From: Corynebacterium sp. HMSC078H07
GTDB taxonomy: Bacteria > Actinomycetota > Actinomycetes > Mycobacteriales > Mycobacteriaceae
Length of the DNA: 64,000 nt
Assembly: GCF_001812805.1 (NCBI RefSeq)
Contig: NZ_KV810437.1
Coordinates: 56,321-120,320 of the forward strand
Direction: 5' to 3'
Shown here: positions 18,801-26,179 of the stretch, one piece after another
Position numbering within the stretch: position 1 is the first letter of the stretch
Layout of the letters: each line of letters begins with the position of its first letter
Made by a program: the position numbers and the translations under genes
Notes under the pieces: generated by a model
What the model was told of the DNA's origin: nothing
Seen by the model: the letters and a program-made list of their open reading frames with translations, nothing else
Databases searched by the model: none

Positions 18801-21761
18801 GGCGAGGACCTGGCACGCCAGGCTCGCTGGTGGAAGCGCGAAGACATAGCGAAGGCTGCCGTGGACACCACGCCCGGCGCGTATGCCGGCGAGATTGCCC
18901 TAGTCACGGGTGCTGCACCTGGTTCCATCGCCACCGCGTTGGTGGAGCGTCTGCTGGAAGGCGGCGCCACGGTCATTATGACTGCCTCCCGTATAAGCCA
19001 AGCCCGCAAGGAGTTCGCGCGCACGCTCTATGCCGAGCACGGCGCTGCTGGTTCCGCCCTGTGGCTGGTCCCGGCGAACCTGTCGAGCTTCCGCGATATT
19101 GACGCGCTCATCGACTGGATCGGCACTGAGCAGCGCGAGTCCGTGGGCAACGAGGTCAAGATTCTCAAGCCGGCCCTCACGCCGACGCTGGCCTTCCCCT
19201 TCGCCGCGCCAAGTGTGTCCGGCTCGCTGGCGGATGCCTCCGGCACCACCGAGTCCCAGGCCCGGCTGCTGCTGTGGTCCGTCGAACGCACCATTGCGGG
19301 GCTAGCACGGCTGAGTCAGGGGGACTTCGATAAGCGCTGCCATGTCGTCCTGCCGGGCTCCCCCAACCGCGGCACCTTCGGCGGCGACGGCGCCTACGGC
19401 GAGGTCAAGGCAGCACTTGATGCCATCCTCAACAAGTGGAAGGTCGAGGCCGGTTGGCCGCAGGGAGTCACCCTGGCACAGGCCAAGATTGGCTGGGTCG
19501 CCGGCACGCACCTCATGGGAGGCAATGATGCGCTGGTGCCCGCCGCAGAGAAGGCCGGCATCAAGGTGTGGAGCCCGGAGGAGATTTCCTCCGAGCTTAT
19601 GGCACTGGCCAGCACGGATGTCCGCGAGCAGGCAGCACTTGCTCCGGTGGAGAAGGACCTCACCGGTGGCCTGGAGGGCTTTTCCCTGACGGAGCTTGCC
19701 GCAGGTGCGGAGCCGACTGGCGTCGTTCCGCACGAGGAGCAGGACGCCCTCGCGACCATCACCGCACTGCCCAACCAGGTGCACGCAGTTCAGCCAGGCC
19801 TGGAGGAAGAAATCGGCCAGGTCACCACGGACCTAGAGGACATGGTGGTCATCGCCGGCATCGGCGAAGTCTCCTCGTGGGGTTCGGGCCGCACGCGCTT
19901 CGAGGCCGAGTATGGTCTGCAGCGCGATGGTTCCGCGGAACTCACCGCAGCCGGCGTGCTGGAGCTGGCCTGGATGACCGGGCTAGTGGAATGGCGTGAG
20001 GACCCGCACCCGGGCTGGTTCGTCGTGAACGACGACGAAGAGATTGCCGAAGAGGACATCTTCGAGCGCTTCCGCGATGAGGTCGTCGCGCGCTGTGGCA
20101 TCCGCACGCTCACGGATAAGTACCACCTCACCGACCGTGGATCCATCGATCTGACCACCGTCTTCCTCGACCGCGACGTCACCTTCACGGTGGATTCGGA
20201 AGCCACCGCCCGCGATATCCAGGAAGCGGATCCGGAGTTCGTCAGCATCGTCGAGGAGGATAGCGAATGGCAGGTCACCCGCCGCAAAGGTGCTACGGTC
20301 AAGGTGCCGCGCAAGGCCGCGCTCACCCGCACCGTGGCCGCCCAGATGCCGGACGACTTCGACGCTGCGAAGTGGGGAATTCCGGAGCACATGCTGGATT
20401 CCCTCGACCGCATGGCGGTGTGGAATCTGGTTACGGCAGTGGATGCCTTTACCCAGGCAGGCTTCTCCCCGGCGGAGTTGCTGCGCTCCATCCACCCGGG
20501 CCAGGTGGCCACCACGCAGGGCACAGGTATCGGCGGCATGGAGTCCCTGCACAAGGTCTTCGTCACCCGCTTCCTGGGTGAGGAGCGCCCCTCGGACATC
20601 CTGCAGGAGGCCCTGCCCAACGTCATCGCGGCGCATACCATGCAATCCCTGGTGGGCGGCTACGGTTCCATGATTCACCCCATCGGTGCCTGCGCTACCG
20701 CTGCAGTGTCGATTGAAGAGGCCGTGGACAAGATTGCGTTGGGGAAGGCTGATGTGGTCGTGGCCGGCGGTATCGACGATGTGCAGGTGGAATCCCTCCA
20801 GGGCTTCGGAGATATGAACGCCACCGCAGAAACCGCGACAATGACCGCCAAGGGAATCGATGATCGCTTCATCTCCCGCGCCAACGACCGCCGCCGCGGC
20901 GGCTTCCTCGAAGGCGAAGGTGGCGGCACGGTCCTGCTCGTTCGTGCCTCACTAGCAGCCGACTTAGGACTGCCAGTGCTCGCGGTGGTCGCGCACGCGG
21001 CGTCTTATGGCGACGGCGCCCACACCTCCATCCCGGCCCCGGGCCTGGGTGCGCTGGGTGCTGGCCGCGGCCGGGAAAACTCCCGCCTGGCGCGCTCGCT
21101 GCGCGGACTCGGCCTCACTCCCAACGATGTCAGCGTCTTGTCCAAGCACGACACTTCCACCAACGCCAATGACCCCAATGAGTCGGAGCTGCACTCCCTG
21201 CTGTGGCCGGCGATTGGCCGCGATAAGGACCAGCCGATGTTCGTCATCTCCCAGAAGACACTCACCGGCCACTCCAAGGCGGGTGCTGCTCTCTTCCAAA
21301 CCGGCGGCATCATTGATGTCTTCCGCACGCACCGCATCCCGGCGAACGTCTCCCTGGATTGCGTCGACCCGCTCATTGCCCCGAAGGCACCGAACCTGGT
21401 GTGGCTGCGCTCCCCGCTGGATCTCGGCTCTGCAGGCCACAATGTGAAGGCAGCGGCGCTGACCTCGCTCGGCTTTGGCCACGTCAGCGCGCTCATCGTC
21501 TACGCTCACCCGGGCGTATTCGAGCAGGCAGTAGCTCAGCAGCGCGAGGCGGATGCTGCCACCTCGTGGCGCGAGCGCGCCGAGCGCCGCCTGCGCGCCG
21601 GCCGCGCCCACTTTGAGGCCGGCATGCTGGGCCGCGCTCCGCTCTTCGAGGTCATCGAAGGACGCCGCCTGCCGGCTCACAACGCCAAGGCTGCGGAAAT
21701 CGCGATGCTTCTCGACGATTCCGCGCGCCTCAGCGAGGACGGCACCTACCCAGAAGACTAG
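12852..21761 (+). CDS. Type I fatty acid synthase, multifunctional
   Basis: A 2969-aa single-chain FAS-I making acyl-CoAs for membrane lipids and mycolic acids. Domains in order: acyltransferase (GHSQGSLGEM near residue 116), FMN enoyl reductase (LSPIMLGGMTP near 362), dehydratase hot-dog (VSGDYNPIHTSY near 1157; VHGMW), malonyl/palmitoyl transferase (FAGHSLGEYTAL near 1360), Pro/Ala linker (about 1640-1685), acyl carrier domain with the phosphopantetheine Ser in NGVSSRRNQLLMD near 1723, ketoreductase (LVTGAAPGSIA near 2017), and ketosynthase with Cys in HPIGACATAAV near 2613 and the active His in TLTGHSKAGAA. There is no C-terminal phosphopantetheinyl transferase, as in other bacterial FAS-I. 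C. glutamicum has two FAS-I genes (fasA, fasB); which one this matches is not decided. Confidence 0.97.
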   Translation: MPVTPLHSMPRPAVLFAGQGSEWQSFIAAATHTPATAQRLQEVLAQARLLIAPVARSVASTCPGAVERVEQLIGGEAEREPGDVLPAVSIPGIVLGQIAAIEQLRDLGVSLDLTAGHSQGSLGEMAVDKPAEALALALLMGTAATAVNGTDPRSQMLSVRGLERDFVVERLHGTADIAVVNGRRHLVLSGSPEDLAATRAAIEGAAAQHNVALEERTIGGDELEARFDELPVALPFHNPVLAMAAERTVALAQKCGLDEQAAREHAEAILVAEHTWPETLKALDATHLIVLDRALTSITRRAVEGTGVVVVEAATPQAIDSLTTPGTELSTALNYADFAPRILELPGGRTVTQTRFSDLTGLSPIMLGGMTPTSADGEIVAAAANSGHWTEMAGGGMYSEEVFRAHLAVMEKHLHPGRTAQFNTMFFDRFLWNLQFGQARLVPKARAAGAPFNGVCISAGIPEVEEAGELLARLHEDGFPYISFKPGTAKQIRDVLAIAAAYPEDQIIMQVEDGHAGGHHSWVNLDDMLLETYAEIRAHSNVYLAVGGGIATPERATEYLTGAWAKKHGLPAMPVDAVFLGTVAMATKEAKATDSVKELLVNTPGISPEDNGGWVGRGRGAHGVASSQSHLLADIHDLDNSFAAASRLITSLSIEEYPAHRQEIIGALAKTCKPYFGDVESMTYAAWLERFVELAHPFVDPSWDDRFLDLLHRVEARLNPADHGQIETLFPTVEAVHDAPQAVAKLLAEYPAARTTEVSARDAAWWISLHYKHVKPMPWVPAIDGDLKSWFGKDTLWQAQDERYTADQVRIIPGPVAVAGITAKNEPVADLLARFEQATTDALLEQGSTPQKAFSRLNSAADEAEFLRTAPTLLWHGHLMANPAHEMDENAFDLRQDADGKWEIVITADSYWDDLPEEQRPFCVREVTVPVDLPEDVATGGSPVVSEERLPGSVFALLEGLAGVGSTAEQGDEITEMPTVESGYSFHFPASLLSAHSAVTCGDSSVEKAGTPDVLVGPCWPAIYAALGSGRLEDGYPVIEGLLNAVHLDHVIDVRVPLEQLADGRQIDVTSSCTAVEESASGRIVTVELELTDHASGDIVATQMHRFAIRGRATGTAAPKPAPEWGGGKSATKVVPTPRSFIDRATVTAPQDMTPFALVSGDYNPIHTSYNAAQLVNLQAPLVHGMWLSAAAQHVAGRHGRVVGWTYSMYGMVQLGDDIEITVERVGRKGIHQALEVTCRIDGDVVSRGQALLAAPTTAYVYPGQGIQAEGMGQGDRQASPAAREAWRRADAHTRANLGFSIQKIIDENPTELSVRGTTFRHPQGVLHLTQFTQVALAVVAYAQTERLRADDALAPTSYFAGHSLGEYTALASLANIFDLEGVIDIVYSRGSAMGSLVPRDAEGNSEYAMAALRPNMAGIDADNVDAWVAEVAEATGEFLEIVNYNIRGQQYSIAGTKKGLKALVDKANAVTPRAAVMVPGIDVPFHSRVLREGVPAFAEKLDELLPAQLDLDALVGRYIPNLVARPFELTQDFVDAVAPLAPSGKLDGLNAADMDDNELARLLLIELLSWQFASPVRWIETQEFLFGKVEQIIEVGLASSPTLTNLAERSLKVAGIPEGTIRVLNVERDQEQVMLADVSEAPTPEPVAESVAEEAPQADDVPAPAAPTPAPTPAPAAPGVASGDAPELRFGAAEAIMVLFAFQNKIRVDQIMDSDTVEELTNGVSSRRNQLLMDMSAELGVPAIDGAADADVATLREKVSTAAPGYAAFGPVLGEAVGARLRQLFGAAGLKPTAVAEYVTGTWGLPESWIAHIEAEILLGSREEDSVRGGSLSTVPASATSKSAAHELIDTAVQAVAAAHGATVSKGAAAGGAGGGAVVDSAALDAFAETVTGENGVLATAARQVLSQLGLDSKPELVEAPDTTVIDAVEAELGSGWLKSVAPSFDSTKAVLFDDSWAIARERLARVALGQAEYSVESFRGTGEDLARQARWWKREDIAKAAVDTTPGAYAGEIALVTGAAPGSIATALVERLLEGGATVIMTASRISQARKEFARTLYAEHGAAGSALWLVPANLSSFRDIDALIDWIGTEQRESVGNEVKILKPALTPTLAFPFAAPSVSGSLADASGTTESQARLLLWSVERTIAGLARLSQGDFDKRCHVVLPGSPNRGTFGGDGAYGEVKAALDAILNKWKVEAGWPQGVTLAQAKIGWVAGTHLMGGNDALVPAAEKAGIKVWSPEEISSELMALASTDVREQAALAPVEKDLTGGLEGFSLTELAAGAEPTGVVPHEEQDALATITALPNQVHAVQPGLEEEIGQVTTDLEDMVVIAGIGEVSSWGSGRTRFEAEYGLQRDGSAELTAAGVLELAWMTGLVEWREDPHPGWFVVNDDEEIAEEDIFERFRDEVVARCGIRTLTDKYHLTDRGSIDLTTVFLDRDVTFTVDSEATARDIQEADPEFVSIVEEDSEWQVTRRKGATVKVPRKAALTRTVAAQMPDDFDAAKWGIPEHMLDSLDRMAVWNLVTAVDAFTQAGFSPAELLRSIHPGQVATTQGTGIGGMESLHKVFVTRFLGEERPSDILQEALPNVIAAHTMQSLVGGYGSMIHPIGACATAAVSIEEAVDKIALGKADVVVAGGIDDVQVESLQGFGDMNATAETATMTAKGIDDRFISRANDRRRGGFLEGEGGGTVLLVRASLAADLGLPVLAVVAHAASYGDGAHTSIPAPGLGALGAGRGRENSRLARSLRGLGLTPNDVSVLSKHDTSTNANDPNESELHSLLWPAIGRDKDQPMFVISQKTLTGHSKAGAALFQTGGIIDVFRTHRIPANVSLDCVDPLIAPKAPNLVWLRSPLDLGSAGHNVKAAALTSLGFGHVSALIVYAHPGVFEQAVAQQREADAATSWRERAERRLRAGRAHFEAGMLGRAPLFEVIEGRRLPAHNAKAAEIAMLLDDSARLSEDGTYPED

Positions 21762-21863
21762 GAGCACTCCCCACCTATCCCTTGTTCCCGCACGCGGCGG
21801 TTATGCTGCGGTTACTATGAGGTTCCACTCACCTCTCCCACCACCCCCCGAAAGAGCCTCGTG

Positions 21864-22889
21864 ATGACTCAGCCGCCGTATCCGCCGCACAACCCGCCGC
21901 CGGGCCCCCGGCAGCAGGGCGCCCCTCATCAGGATGCCCCGCAGCAGAATCCCTACGCCAACCAGGCCTTCCCGCCGCCTGGGGCTCCCTACGGCAACCC
22001 GGGCGGCGGGTATGGGGCACCTCCGCCCCAACCAGAACCGCCAAAGAAGAGTTCCGTCGTCGGAATTATCGCCACAGTGTTCGCTGTCTTGGGCACCATT
22101 ATCGCCTGCGTTCCCGGCATCTACGTCGTGGGCTGGATCATGCTCGTCGCGGGGTTCATTTCTGCCATCGTCGCGCTGTTCCTCAACAACCAATCCAAGT
22201 TCTGGGGCGTGGCCGCGCTGCTCATCTCCGTGGTGGGTAGCTTCATTGCCTCGATAGTCTTTCTCTTCTTCATCACCGCAAAGTTCCTCAATTCACTGCC
22301 GGATACGACACAAACTCCAAATGCGGGGAGCTCCGTCGTGGGGACGACGGTGCAGCCATCGGGTGAGGAGACGTCGGAAAGCACAAGCTCCCCTACCCCC
22401 ATCTCGACGGAGTACTTCAACAGCGTTCCCGACGAAAACGGCAACCAGCACGTTGAGGACGGCACCCCTGGTTCACACTCAAACCCCCTACCGCTCAACA
22501 CGACGTTGAACGGACCTGAATGGGCAGTGGACGTAGCCAACCTCAACTTCGACGGCACTGACGAGGTCATGGCGGCGGACCCGTCCTATGAAAAGCCAGA
22601 AGATGGTCGAAAGTACTTAGTTTTTGACTTAACACTGACGTACACCGGTAATGAGACTGACGCTAGCTCGGAAATGGCGTTCCTCTACTTCGACCCTGGT
22701 GAAGAGGAGAACGGACAGCCCATCAAGTGGGACGTCGACGGATTTATGGACGTGGACACCCCTTTCCAGCCGCAGGAGAAGCGCACCGGCAGAGTCGCTG
22801 TCAGCGTGCCGGAGAACGGCGCTGAAGACGGTACCTTCGGGATTATCGCGCCTGGCACTGAGATTCCCTTCTTCCTCGCATTGAAATAG
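21864..22889 (+). CDS. Pro-rich-tailed membrane protein with extracellular DUF4352-like domain
   Basis: About 341 aa. The N-terminal 60 residues are a Pro/Gln/Asn/Gly-rich cytoplasmic tail; three hydrophobic segments follow (about 65-155: SSVVGIIATVFAVLGTIIAC, VVGWIMLVAGFISAIVALFL, a third ending FFITAKFLNS); then a Thr/Ser-rich linker and an extracellular beta domain (GSHSNPLPLNTTLNGPEWAV near residue 210) resembling DUF4352-type immunoglobulin-like domains. GTG at 21861 is directly followed by ATG at 21864; I prefer the ATG. It is first of three related tandem genes. Function unknown, envelope-associated by topology. Confidence 0.75.
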   Translation: MTQPPYPPHNPPPGPRQQGAPHQDAPQQNPYANQAFPPPGAPYGNPGGGYGAPPPQPEPPKKSSVVGIIATVFAVLGTIIACVPGIYVVGWIMLVAGFISAIVALFLNNQSKFWGVAALLISVVGSFIASIVFLFFITAKFLNSLPDTTQTPNAGSSVVGTTVQPSGEETSESTSSPTPISTEYFNSVPDENGNQHVEDGTPGSHSNPLPLNTTLNGPEWAVDVANLNFDGTDEVMAADPSYEKPEDGRKYLVFDLTLTYTGNETDASSEMAFLYFDPGEEENGQPIKWDVDGFMDVDTPFQPQEKRTGRVAVSVPENGAEDGTFGIIAPGTEIPFFLALK

Positions 22890-22895
22890 GACACT

Positions 22896-23333
22896 ATGAC
22901 ACAACCTCCCCAGCATCCCTCCGGTTTCCAGCCCTCACACGTCCCGCCTCCCCAGAATGGGCCGTATGGCCAACAGAACTTCTACGGTGCCGCGCAGCCG
23001 CCCCAGCCGCCGCAGCGACAATCCAATGCTCTGGGGATCATCGCCTTCATCACGGCGCTGTTCGGATTCGTGCTCACCTGTCTGCCTTTCACGTTCCTCA
23101 TCGACGGAGTTGTGCTCTGCACTGCCGTCATCTTGGGATTTATTGGTTTGTTCATGAAAGACCAGAGGAACCTCTGGCCCATCATCGCGCTGTGCACCGC
23201 AGCGGTGGGAGCAGTCCTCGGTTTCATCATTAAGATTGCACTAACCGTCGGCTTGTTTGTGCTGTTTGAGGAGGGGGCCTCGTGGGAAGACACGTTGACG
23301 AGCTACTCGACGGAACAGGTCGAGCACACATAG
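22896..23333 (+). CDS. Short Pro-rich-tailed membrane protein, paralogue without extracellular domain
   Basis: A 145-aa protein with the same architecture as its neighbour up to the membrane part: Pro/Gln-rich tail (1-45), then three hydrophobic segments (about 47-125), ending soon after without the extracellular domain. The ATG follows the upstream stop by 6 nt and has AGGA overlapping that stop, so translation is probably coupled. Function unknown. Confidence 0.72.
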   Translation: MTQPPQHPSGFQPSHVPPPQNGPYGQQNFYGAAQPPQPPQRQSNALGIIAFITALFGFVLTCLPFTFLIDGVVLCTAVILGFIGLFMKDQRNLWPIIALCTAAVGAVLGFIIKIALTVGLFVLFEEGASWEDTLTSYSTEQVEHT

Positions 23334-23377
23334 GCCGGGCCAAGGGGCCCCTCTCCACATCTGAAAGAGTCCCTCCC

Positions 23378-24180
23378 ATGACCTCTACCTCCCAAAAGGA
23401 TTCCCAGCCCAAGAAGGACCGCCTCGGCCTAATAGCTGTGGTGCTCGCTCTAGTGGGCACACGCTGCTGGCGTGTCTTCCCGTTGTGTACATCGCCGGCT
23501 GGGTCATGCTCGCTGCGGCTGTGGCCACGGGGCTTGCCGCGACCCTATCTGCCCGGCAATCCACCCCGGTTGGTGTTGTCGCCATCGCCGTCAGCGTCAT
23601 TGGCAGCGTCGTGGCTGCTGCCGCGTTTTTCGTGCTTCCGAAGTCCACGGACGCCACTCCGGTTACTACCCACGAAGTTATCGCTGCACCGAACCCTACG
23701 AGCACCTTTCAACTGACTCCGAATACTGATGGCGAGCACTACATTCTCGATGGCGACGAAGGCTCGAGAAGCGACCCGTTGCCGTTGAACACCATGTTAT
23801 CTAGCCCAGAATGGCAACTGACAGTGAGCAATCTTGTGGTCAATAACTCCGACTCTCTCGTTGCCGCCCATCCCCTACTTCCCCGGCCCAGAAAAGGACG
23901 AGAGTATATCTCGGTCGACGTCACCATCACGTACTTAAGCGATAATCCTGACTACCTCAATGTGCCACTCATTAGCTACAGCGACCATTGGGCTTTGAAG
24001 AACCGAAAATTGGATGGGTCATCAGTCAACTCCGACAACGAGCTGTATAACCCCCTGTCGCAGGCGAAGACCCGAAGTAAGACACTCATTTTTAGTGCCC
24101 CTTCCAAGAACACCGAGAGCGGCAACATCGTGGTCTCTGATCCCACCACGAAAAGCTCTATCTACTACTCGCTGAAATAG
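23378..24180 (+). pseudogene. Third Pro-rich-tail paralogue, interrupted by a 2-nt frameshift
   Basis: Reading from ATG 23378 gives a short tail and the membrane segment GLIAVVLALVGT, then the frame breaks. From 23461 the +1 frame continues with TLLACLPVVYIAGWVMLAAA and runs to 24180 through the extracellular domain (RSDPLPLNTMLSSPEWQL). Aligning with the first paralogue (VLGTIIACVPGIYVVGWIM) shows that GGCACACG at 23456-23463 has one extra AC dinucleotide. The rest is intact, so this is either a recent loss, a slippage-prone switch, or a sequencing error. The downstream part could start at ATG 23485 but would lack the first membrane segment. Confidence 0.75.
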
Positions 24181-24187
24181 CGCTCAA

Positions 24188-25342
24188 CTACTCGGGCTGT
24201 TCCTGCCGCGCGCTATCGGAAATCTCACGTGCCTTGTACTCAAGGCGCTTTTGCGCACGGGCCTGAGCGCGGGAGGATGCATCTGAGCGCGGCGGGGCTT
24301 GGATGAAGCGTTCCGAGTGCATCCCTAGCTGCAGCTCCTTTGCACGCAGCACCTCGGCATCAATTTTGATACCCACAATGAGGGACGTATTCATCAACCA
24401 AATGGCCATGAAAAGAGCCAGGATGGTACTCAATGCACCATAAGCGCTGGCTGCGGCAAGATACGTGATGTAAAGGCCGAACAAGCCCCAGACCCCAACG
24501 GTGCCCACGAGTGCTACGACGGAACCGTAAGTAATCCAGCGAAAGCGACTCGGCCGCACATTGGGGCTGAAGTGATAGAGCACCGCAATCAGCGTGAGGA
24601 CTACGACCACCGTGACGGGGAAACGCAGCCAATTCCACACGGGCAGGAAGGCCTGGACTAGGTAGGTAGCGGCATCTTCAAGGCCGACCTGGCGGGCTAA
24701 AGGGTAGATGGCCTCGCTGATGACGGTATCTCGCAGCAAGTTGGCAAAGAGCACGATGACCGCGCCAATGACAATAATGGCGGTCAGCCCCCACATCAGC
24801 GACCACGTGCGAATGATGCCGCGGCCTTCCACTCGCCCGTACACGGTATTGGCTGTGCGCGCGAAGGCTCGCACATACGCCGAAGCAGAAAACAAGGAGA
24901 TAGCCAAGGACACAATCAAGGCGAAGGTACCTTGGGCGCTTGAGCCAATAATGGCGCTGACGACAACATTCGCCTCCTCCGAGAAGGAGCTAGGAATGTA
25001 CTGTTCGATGAACTGCGATGTCAACTGCTCCACTTCCTCCCTGCGGGAGGAGAAGATAAGAGTAGCGATGGAGTAGGCCGCCAGCACCGTGGGCGCAAAC
25101 GCCATGAGCGTGAAGTACGTCATTCCGGCGGCGCGGTCCATGAAAGCATCGTGAAAGAAGTCATTCCACGTGCGGCGCATAACTAGTCCCCAGCTCTCCC
25201 GGCGAAGGCGGTTGCCTTTGGCAAAAGGATCGCGGGCATCATCGTGCCCCTCAACCTCGAGGATGCTCGAGCTCTTCCACGGCACGATGGTCTCTGGTCT
25301 CTCGACCGGGATGGCGTTGCCCCCGATCTCCTCGTCGCTCAT
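24188..25342 (-). CDS. YihY/UPF0761 (BrkB-like) inner-membrane protein
   Basis: A 384-aa integral membrane protein. After a 65-residue cytoplasmic N-terminus come about six membrane segments, with family signatures MTYFTLMAFAPTVLAAYSIA (about 72-95), SLAISLFSASAYVRAFARTANTVYG and RWITYGSVVALVGTVGVWGLFG. The C-terminal 50 residues are charged. The family was once called ribonuclease BN by mistake; its role is unclear, possibly transport. Convergent with the upstream tandem family and divergent from luxS. Confidence 0.88.
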   Translation of the reverse strand: MSDEEIGGNAIPVERPETIVPWKSSSILEVEGHDDARDPFAKGNRLRRESWGLVMRRTWNDFFHDAFMDRAAGMTYFTLMAFAPTVLAAYSIATLIFSSRREEVEQLTSQFIEQYIPSSFSEEANVVVSAIIGSSAQGTFALIVSLAISLFSASAYVRAFARTANTVYGRVEGRGIIRTWSLMWGLTAIIVIGAVIVLFANLLRDTVISEAIYPLARQVGLEDAATYLVQAFLPVWNWLRFPVTVVVVLTLIAVLYHFSPNVRPSRFRWITYGSVVALVGTVGVWGLFGLYITYLAAASAYGALSTILALFMAIWLMNTSLIVGIKIDAEVLRAKELQLGMHSERFIQAPPRSDASSRAQARAQKRLEYKAREISDSARQEQPE

Positions 25343-25412
25343 ATCTGTCCAGCGTATGCGGTACAGCCCGCGTTCAGGGGCAGGACACTCGGGCCTCGAT
25401 GCAGCCCGTGGT

Positions 25413-25418
25413 TACACT
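25413..25418 (+). promoter_or_regulatory. -10 box for probable leaderless luxS transcript
   Basis: TACACT ends 8 nt before the luxS ATG at 25427, so transcription would begin at or within a base or two of the start codon. GGAGG at 25421-25425 is too close (1 nt) to act as a Shine-Dalgarno. Confidence 0.5.
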
Positions 25419-25426
25419 GGGGAGGC

Positions 25427-25903
25427 ATGACTGAGAACAGCACTGAGAACAAGATCAATGTGAAGTCCTTTGAGCTCGACCACCGGCTTGTCGACGCCCC
25501 CTATATCCGCGTCGCCGACCGCACCGACTTGGGCGGCGGGATAGAGATTATCAAGTATGACCTGCGCTTCTGCCAGCCCAACAAAGCGCATCTTGGCACC
25601 GAAGCCCTTCACTCGGTGGAGCACATGATGGCCAACTTCATGCGCAACTACACCGACAAGCTCATTGGCTTTGCCCCGATGGGCTGCCGTACCGGCTTCT
25701 ACGCCATCACCAACGGCATGGAGCAGGATGAGCTGCTCCGCGCCGTCGAAGGCGCGCTCAATGACATCCTTAACGCCACCGAGGTTCCCGCCGCCAACGA
25801 GGTGCAGTGCGGCTGGGGCGCCCACCACTCACTCGAGGGCGCGCAGGAGGCCGCACGCAACTTCCTCGCGGCCAAGGATGAGTGGCTCAACGTCATGGCC
25901 TAA
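25427..25903 (+). CDS. luxS: S-ribosylhomocysteine lyase
   Basis: A 158-aa metalloenzyme that cleaves S-ribosylhomocysteine to homocysteine and DPD, the autoinducer-2 precursor, in the activated methyl cycle. The metal site HSVEH (H62, E65, H66) and C128 in VQCGWGAHHS are present, as is the catalytic Cys C87 in GCRTGFYAI. The start is set at ATG 25427 by the family's usual N-terminus; an upstream extension to 25244 is antisense to yihY. No pfs/mtn nucleosidase gene is in the window, so the pathway partner lies elsewhere. Confidence 0.95.
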   Translation: MTENSTENKINVKSFELDHRLVDAPYIRVADRTDLGGGIEIIKYDLRFCQPNKAHLGTEALHSVEHMMANFMRNYTDKLIGFAPMGCRTGFYAITNGMEQDELLRAVEGALNDILNATEVPAANEVQCGWGAHHSLEGAQEAARNFLAAKDEWLNVMA

Positions 25904-25906
25904 GCG

Positions 25907-26104
25907 CTAGTGCTCAAGGCGTCGGATCTGGGTACGGGCGACAAACAGCCCGGTGACGCCGAGCCCCAAGACACTCGCCATCAAGGTGCAGCGCGCTGCG
26001 CTGAACTCCGCGAACAGGCCTGGGACTAACAGGATCGCCACCGCGCAGAGAAGGGCCGAGACAAAGAGGAGGATGGCGAAAAGTACGTCTTTGGGGATGT
26101 ACAT
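25907..26104 (-). CDS. Small two-segment membrane protein
   Basis: A 65-aa protein with two hydrophobic helices (about 7-30 and 38-56) and a basic C-terminus (RTQIRRLEH). AGAAAGGA precedes the ATG by 6 nt, a good ribosome-binding site that supports expression. No family recognised. Its stop lies 3 nt from the convergent luxS stop. Confidence 0.65.
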   Translation of the reverse strand: MYIPKDVLFAILLFVSALLCAVAILLVPGLFAEFSAARCTLMASVLGLGVTGLFVARTQIRRLEH

Positions 26105-26179
26105 GTTTTGTCCTTTCTGGGCACCTAGTGTCTGCCGGCGGCGGGCTAGTAATTCAACGCCATTTTAAATCTTTTTTAC

